A stretch of 64,000 nucleotides of DNA, taken from assembly GCA_030549495.1 (NCBI GenBank), contig JAUIRK010001031.1, positions 806,001 to 870,000 of the forward strand, written 5' to 3'. This document shows, one piece after another, positions 57,290 through 64,000 of the stretch (within the stretch, counting starts at the first letter, position 1; every line of letters begins with the position of its first letter). This stretch comes from Nectonema munidae. Lineage: Eukaryota; Nematomorpha; Nectonematoida; Nectonematidae. The notes under the pieces were generated by a model. The model had not been told where the DNA came from and made no database searches. It saw only the letters and a program-made list of their open reading frames with translations. The translations under genes were made by a program, and so were the position numbers.

Positions 57290-57525
57290 AACGAGAAATT
57301 TCTTGACTAGGATATGCTATAAGGTGTGTTTGGCCTCCAGGATATCTATTGATGAAAATCTTTTCATTTGCTAGAGCACTGTCAGCACACACTCCATGTG
57401 GATGTTTTGGATTAAAACGATATGCTGTAAAAAATTGTCCACCTTGTCAAATATTTTTCTTGCAGTGGTTCTACTGCTAAGAGTGTCGCAAAACAAAAAA
57501 TTGTCTACCAGGTTCTTGTCATATA
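57290..57525 (-). mobile_element. hAT transposase fragment, GTF2IRD2/ZBED5-like
   Basis: Minus-strand translation gives DNFLFCDTLSSRTTARKIFD then KVDNFLQ and, in a neighbouring frame, CADSALANEKI. This matches the LLFCK.L...TTA..IF..VD.FF segment of ZBED5/GTF2IRD2-type hAT transposases. Only this short part is present. It ends at the left terminus of the following Tigger. Confidence 0.6.
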
Positions 57526-57527
57526 CA

Positions 57528-60500
57528 TATGTCAAACCTGCCTTAGCGACCACTTGTATTAAGCGACCATAGTTTCTTCCTCCCGACGAAAATTGAACTG
57601 TTTTCACCCTGTATTTAACGACACACTGTCTAACGCGACCTTCGACCATGTTTTGCACTAAAATTTATTTAAAAAAACCTGTATTAAACGATAATTTTGC
57701 ACACAGTTACATTTTAAACACACTTCAAAAAAAATAGTGCAATTGTTGCACAGTAAGACTAGTAAAACTGAATTTCTTTTGTGACACATCATATTTCATA
57801 CAGCAATACTTTGAACACAATCAATATGACATGGATGAAATCAACCTTATGATGAATAAAAGCAGTCTATATATTCCAAGCTTATTCAATAAATTTGTTA
57901 CACTACGTCTAATTTGACATGTGTGACAGCCTGAGAAAACAAAGTGCAGACACAAGGCACAACAATTGAAAGACACACAGACAGTTTATTAAGCATCTCC
58001 GTTTTACAAGTTTTTCCGTGTTGATTTCTCATTATCAGCCATTTTTCATATCTTTTGTTCTTGTTGTTTTTTACTTAAGTTTATTGGTTACAAATTTCAA
58101 TATAATTTTGTTAGATCCTTTTTACATAGTAGGTAATATGTCGAAAAAAAGAACATTACTTACTCTTCAACAAAAGTACGATGTAATTAAACTTCTTGAT
58201 AGTGGCAGAGCAGCTTATAAAATAGCTGCTGACATGGGTGTAGGTAAAACTCAAATCCAAACATTAAGGAAAAGGAAAGCACAAGTGTTGTTAGAAGATT
58301 ATTCTAAATCTTGTGTCAACAGTTTCAAAAAGAAAAAACTATCTCACAGGTAATGAAGAAATAAACACTCTAACATACAAGTGGTTTATTGACGCTTTGG
58401 CTAGAGGCCTTTCAGTCAGTGGACCAATTCTCAAAACCAAAGCTTTGAGCTTTGCTGAAGAACTTGGAAAATCGAATTTTAAAGAAATGGTTGCCTGGAG
58501 AGCTTTATTCGTAGAAACAACATTGTTTTTGGTAACATGACAGGCGAAAGAGCAGATATTTGCCAATCAACCGTTGAAGAATGGAAATTGAAACTTGAGA
58601 AAATTTGTGAATGTTATAAGGGGAAAGACATTTTTAATTTAGACGAAACTGGGCCTTTTTTTAAAGACAACAAAAAAACTTTTCATTAGAAAGGTAAAAA
58701 AAAAGATTCGGTTGAATTTGTATAATTTTTGATAGTTTTTAGGTGAAGAATCTTCAGGTGGAAAACGATTGGAAGGAATAACAATAGCACTTTATGCCAG
58801 TATGATGGAGAAAAAATAAAACCTTTTGTGATTGCAAAATCAGTCTCCTAGATGTTTTTCAAAAGTAAATTTGAGCTCTTTACCAGTAGACTACAAGTTT
58901 AATAAAAAAACTTGGATGACTTTTGGAAGATTTTTGAAGAATGACTACAAAATTTTAATAGGAAAATGAAAGTTGAAAAAAGGAACGCCCTTCTTTTCAA
59001 TTATAATGCCCCTTGTCATCCTAATCTTGCTCAGTAACGTTAAAATTCAATTCCTTTTCCCTAATACAACTTGTAAAACTCAGCCAATGGATCAAGGGAT
59101 AATTGAAGCAATGAAGTTAAAGTTTAGAAAACGACAAGTAAGTGTTTTTTTAATCTAGTGAACAATCGCTAATTTTTCTATAGCTTTTCCATATAGTGAG
59201 ACAAATGGACAGAGATGAATCAAGATGTATTAATGCAAGTCAACTCTTAACCCTATTAGTGCTGGGGGGGGGGGGGGGGCGTACTAAAAAATTAATTGTA
59301 GAAAATTGGCTGAATCATATCCCTTCAAATTTTGTGACTTTTCCTAAAATCGCTAGCTGCATCTTTTGAAACCATTTTCATGATAGTTGAATGAACCCTT
59401 CATGTCCAAAACTGTCAATCAAAATCAAAAATTAAAATTTTTCAGCAAAATTTTGACATTATCTGTACTTAACCGTATAACTTAGGATCTATATTATATA
59501 ATACCCTGAAAATTTATAATTATATACAGTTTGGAACGCATAACACTTTATATATTTAATTTTTTCAATAATCATGGCTACTTTTTAGAAAATGTCAATC
59601 AAAATTTTGATTGATCAAAAATATATCTAATAAAATATACTTTCAAATTTTACATAAAATATATGTTTTTATACTAAATCGGTCATGCTGTTTTCATTTC
59701 TGGACTCATTTTTTACATTTAGGATTTGAAAATACCTATAAGTGTTAATCAAATTTGCGGTTTACTTATGAAAATTGTCTCCAAAAACATTCCTTCACAT
59801 TTTACATAAAATATATGTGTTATACTAAATCGGCCATGCTGGTTTCATTTCTGGACTAATTTTTTACGTTTAGGATCTGGAAATACCTATAAGTGTTAAT
59901 CAAATTTGCGGTTTAATTCTAAAAATTATCTCCAAAAACATTCATTCAAATTTTACAATGAAATATATGTGTTATACTAAATCGGCCATTCTGGTTTCAT
60001 TTCTGAATTCATTTTTTACGTTTAGGATGTGAAAATACCTATAAGTGTCAATCAAATGTGCGGTTTACTTCTAAAAAATTGTCTCCAAAAACATTCATTC
60101 AAATTTTACAATGAAATATATGTTTTATACCAAATCAACCATGCTGTTTTCATTTCTGAACTCATTTTTCACATTTAGAGGTTTTAAAATATCAGTCAAA
60201 ATTTGCGGTTTACTTCTAAAAGCTATCTCCAAAAATATTCTCTCAATTTTACATGAAATATTTGTTTTTATACCAAATCAATCATGCTGTTTTCATTTTT
60301 GAACTCATTTTTTACATTTAGGATGTGAAAATACCTATAAGTATTAATCAAATTTGCGGTTTACTTTTAAAAATTGTCTCCAAAAACATTCATTCAAATT
60401 TTACAATTAAATATATGTTTTATACCAAATCAACCATGCTAGTTTCATTTATGGGCTCAATTTTTGCAGTTTGAATTTGAAAATACATATAAGTATAAAT

Positions 60501-63105
60501 CAAATTTGCATTTAGTTCTAAAATTTGTTTTCAAAAATATTGATTTAAATTTTACATGAAATATATGTTATTATAGCAAATAGATCATGATGATTTCATT
60601 TCTGAACGCAGTTTTCGCATTTAGAGGTTTTACTGCTAGTGTCAATCAAATTTGCGGTTTATATCTGAAAACTATATCCCAAAATATTCTCTCTAATTTT
60701 ACATGAAATATATGTTTTTATACCAATTCGACCATGATCATTTTTATTTCTGAAATCATTTTTTGCATTTAGAGGATTTAAATGTATGAGAGTATCAATC
60801 AAATGTTCGATTTACGTCTAATGTCTACAGAAATATTTTTGAAATTTAAATAAAATATCTGCTTTTATGCCAAATGGAAGATGCTGGTTTCATTTTTGGA
60901 CTCAGTTTTGGCATTTATGGTTTTAAAATATCTGAAAGCTTGAATCAGATTTGCGGTTTCCTTCTAGATACTGTCTTCAAAAATATTTTGACTTTGAAAA
61001 AGAAGTTCCTCTTTTACAAATGAAAAATATTTAAATCTATAGCTTATCATCTAGGATTAGAGTTAACATTTAGCCAAGATGGGTAGGAAATCTGAAAATT
61101 TAGAATAGGTCAGATTTATCAAAAATGGCACAGATGCCAATATGTGAGAATTTAGTCACTATCAAGATATTTTTTATTTAAATTGAATTTGTCCATCTTT
61201 TAAGAACGTAGACAACGTTTTGTAATTGAACAATCAACATCACGAATAATTCATCAGAAAAAAAACTTTGAAATGAGATTGGTTGACAAATATTCAGGCC
61301 TGAAAGGAAAAAAGTAATTTTATCCTTATAAAAAATTTTTCGAACACACATTGAGGAATATAAATTTCAAATGAAAAAAGAGCTACCAAGAAAGGATCAT
61401 CATAGAATGAATACCAAAATTACATACTGTAAATTATAATATGACGTAGAGACTACGAGCCGATAACGAATTTGTAGCCAAAAAGATGGAGGTCCTATCG
61501 AGCTACATAAGTTACTGTAGAATGAAATATTTTGAGTGAATTAAACACCTAAAGTTGGTTTATTAAATAAATTAAGAAAATAATTACAGAGAAATACTGC
61601 AAGTAGAAGTTATTTTTATGTTTATATATTTGACTTTGATTTACAGGTTTAATCGATTTTTTGACAGGTTTTATTGATTTTATAAAAAATGAACATTACC
61701 ATTAAATTCTGCATACTTGAAATGTATATAAACTTTAAAAGAATTAAAATTTTAATTTTGACATGGGCTGTAATATTTAAATTATTTTGTCAGGTTTGAC
61801 TAATTTTTATAAAAAAAAAAAGGAATATAACCAGTAAACACAGCCTGCTTGAAAATGGATATATGTGTGTAAAATGCCATACACGGTAAACTTCATCACT
61901 TCCCTATACTTTCTATTAAACGTAATTCTCTATTTCAAAAAACCGTGCCTGATCCTTTCTTTTTGGGATAAATCAATTTTTTGACAGTTTTGATTGATTT
62001 TTATAAAAAAAATGAATATCACCACTGAATTACGCATGCTTAAAAATGGGTATATATGTGTAAAAAACTTTATATACTTATTTAGATAAAAAGTTTCTTT
62101 TTGAGATGGGCTGTTACATTTAGATCAATTTTTTGACAGGTTTGATTGATTTTCATAAAAAATGAATATCACCACTGAATTCAGCATATTTGAAAATGGG
62201 TATACATGTGTAAAAAACTTTATATACTTATTTAGATAAAAAGTTTTTTTTGAGATGAATTGTCATATGTAAATCACTTTTTTGACAGGTTTGAATGATT
62301 TTCATAAAAAATGAATATCACCACTGAATTCAGCATATTTGAAAATGGGTATACATTTGTAAAAAACTTTATATACTTATCTAGATAAAAAGTTCCTTTT
62401 TGAGATGAGCTGTCACATTTAGATAAATTTTTTGACATGTTTGATTGATTTTGATAAAAAATGAATATCACCACTGAATTCAGCATAGTTGAAATATATA
62501 TGTAACATTAAAAATATTTATAAAAACTTATTAATATCCGAGAAAAATAGGGGGGGGGGGCACTTTACGCCCCCACCGCTTGAGCGGACAAATTTTGCCC
62601 AGCACTAATAGGGTTAAAATCAACACAAATATTGGATGTAATTTTATGGTGTAGTGCAGCATGGGAAGAAGTTGAAGAAAGCACAATCAAGAAATGTTTC
62701 ATAAAGGCCGAATTTCGCAATAAAGAAAACATTTCTGTGTGCAGAGATTGAAGAAGAAATACCTACTGCAGTGAAAAATTTAAGTAGAGATGTTTTCGGG
62801 GCTGAGTATGAAGCTGTTGCCAATATTGATAAAGACTTATACACATGCGATGTTAAGAATAGCGTCTTTGACCTACCTGCAAAAGAAGCATTGAAGGAGA
62901 CCGAAAGAGAAAAAGGTTCATTTGAAAGTAGTGAAGAAACAGAAGAAAGTGGCACATGCCCAAGAAGCAATAGAAATTGCCGATAAACTAAAAAAGTTTG
63001 CTCTTCATCATGGCTCAGGAATTGGTGAAAACAAGTTTTGAACTTGACAAAATGTAAGCAAAATCCTTACAACAAAAAAGGATAACTGATTATTTTAAAG
63101 TTTTA
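57528..63105 (+). mobile_element. Tigger transposon, broken, interrupted by a TTAA-flanked element
   Basis: The left end near 57528 (TGTCAAACCTGCCTTAGCGA, then CCACTTG) is a typical Tigger terminus with its first bases changed. The transposase is on the plus strand from ATG at 58138. The helix-turn-helix reads LTLQQKYDVIKLLDSGRAAY and IAADMGVGKTQIQTLRKRKA. Then come LTYKWFIDALARGLSVSGPI, IFNLDETGPFF (near 58640), LFNYNAPCHPNLAQ (near 58995) and TQPMDQGIIEAMKLKFRKRQ (near 59080). Coding sense continues to about 59246, stops at the inserted element, and resumes at 62618. The C-terminus, reading LKKFALHHGSGIGENKF, then KRITDYF, lies near 63090. Many frame changes are present. The right terminal repeat was not found. 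Confidence 0.85.
59251..62613 (+). mobile_element. TTAA-flanked non-coding element with satellite-like arms, copy 3 (complete ends)
   Basis: A 3363-bp element begins CCCTATTAGTGCTGGG and ends GCCCAGCACTAATAGGG. It is flanked by TTAA at 59247-59250 and 62614-62617, inside a Tigger transposase. The left arm holds about nine units of 143-153 bp (starts near 59651, 59803, 59954, 60107, 60250, 60402, 60553, 60700, 60847). The right arm has units about 150 bp apart (61981, 62133, 62282, 62432). Relative to copy 2 about 435 bp is missing at 60987, where two matching ATATTTTGA-type words meet, which removes part of the core. G-runs lie at 59264-59279 and 62550-62560. It is non-coding. Confidence 0.9.
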
Positions 63106-64000
63106 TAATTGGGATTCAATCTTCTAGGACATTTTGGTTTACAATTTATTGAAGTCAATATTTACACTCATAACAAGAACAATTTATTCCATAAAAATAA
63201 GCTAGAACACAAAATTCTGTATCCCGAGACGTTATATTTGTTAGTTTTAACCATATATCTTCTTGCTTTGAAATATCAAGTCTGTCTCTTTCTTTTTCAG
63301 CAATAGAACTAATTTTTACTAAATATATTAAGATAAAAAAGGCTAAAGTAATTTTCCGGGAATGTTAGCTGGACAAATGTCATACACTCAATTAAAATCC
63401 TATATGATTAAAAATGGATCTACATTACGCATAAAGAAGCTAGAGTGAAAAAAGTGCAATACGAATACAATAACGAAAACTATGCAAACGACTTACAGGC
63501 GTGATAAAAGTGAATCGCTTTCTGGCAATAAGATGATAGCACATGCTACCAGAGTATTCGAAAATGTATTGTTCAAGGTCATTTATTTGAGTGAAAGTTT
63601 TTACTTTTTTAACTTTTATTCATTACTTCTCAACAACAGTTTTCAGTTAGTTTATTTCTCTTAACTTATTTTGACAGATCAATCAGTGTAAAAAAGGGAA
63701 GTAAATAAGGATTTTTATGCATTCAATTCGGCAAGCTGGACAAAAGAAGAACCTTCTTCATCATATTCCGGTGTATTTTTTATATAGACTTAAAGCAAAA
63801 ATTTCTTTTCTGTTTGTTCCCGAAGCATTCAATTCTTGTATATCCTACTTTTGCATTTTCTCTACTTCCTCTAATTTTAGTTACCACGGTTACAGTATGT
63901 ATCGATTAAATTAACCGTATTAGGCCATTCTACAAAACATGTAGAAAAAGTATTGTTTTAGTTACATTTCTTAGATGGGAGCTTTTCAAAAAAGCTCATA
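63106..64000. other. window end, no gene established
   Basis: Mostly AT-rich. A short plus-strand frame from 63482 (MQTTYRRDKSESLSGNKMIA and on to about 63565) has less AT-biased composition. It could join through a donor-like GTATTG at 63568 to an acceptor-like GACAG at 63678, giving about 36 codons. I recognise no homologue, so it is left as a candidate only. Confidence 0.3.

Overview
The window is strongly AT-rich nuclear DNA from an animal, most likely an invertebrate. It carries spliceosomal introns, a neuroendocrine 7B2 gene and a dense load of DNA transposons (hAT, pogo/Tigger, Tc1/mariner, piggyBac-type) and tRNA-derived SINEs. I saw no LTR element, LINE open reading frame, CRISPR array or bacterial-type gene. 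I cannot name the species.

Three host genes can be supported. (1) Prefoldin subunit 6 (plus strand, four exons between 38154 and 46455, 125 codons), whose third intron is inflated by a hAT element that itself holds a Tigger element. (2) A SIKE1/FGFR1OP2-family coiled-coil gene (minus strand, two exons, 48321 to 46499, 199 codons). It converges on prefoldin 6 with only 43 bp between the stop codons and apparently a shared two-way poly(A) region. (3) A secreted 7B2 (secretogranin V) homologue (plus strand, 55629-56183) that stops where the PC2-inhibitory C-terminal peptide would be expected.

Layout. 1-9.7 kb: decayed transposons (Tc1/mariner-like, two hAT pieces, copy 1 and a fragment of a TTAA-flanked family) and a SINE trimer. 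10.26-14.78 kb: two abutting tandem arrays (63 bp, then 31 bp units). 14.79-18.1 kb: a non-coding repeat family carrying a Tigger-type MITE. 18.8-22.9 kb: a hAT-like element with a perfect 8-bp target duplication, stuffed with smaller elements. 23.2-25.5 kb: a jerky/Tigger transposon. 25.7-29.1 kb: a complete TTAA-flanked 3.45-kb element. 29.85-33.4 kb: a large inverted repeat that continues as an inverted copy of the 14.8-18.1 kb family. 34.1-37.4 kb: a hAT split by an unclassified transposon with 12-bp terminal inverted repeats. 38.2-48.3 kb: the convergent host gene pair. 50.6-54.4 kb: a foldback element and a piggyBac transposase relic. 55.6-56.2 kb: 7B2. 57.3-63.1 kb: a hAT relic, then a Tigger interrupted by another 3.36-kb TTAA-flanked element.

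The most unusual structure is the TTAA-flanked non-coding family. It has piggyBac-like termini, poly-G/hairpin subterminal blocks and two different arrays of about 150-bp units around a conserved core. The unclassified transposon at 34.9-37.1 kb is the second item to check.
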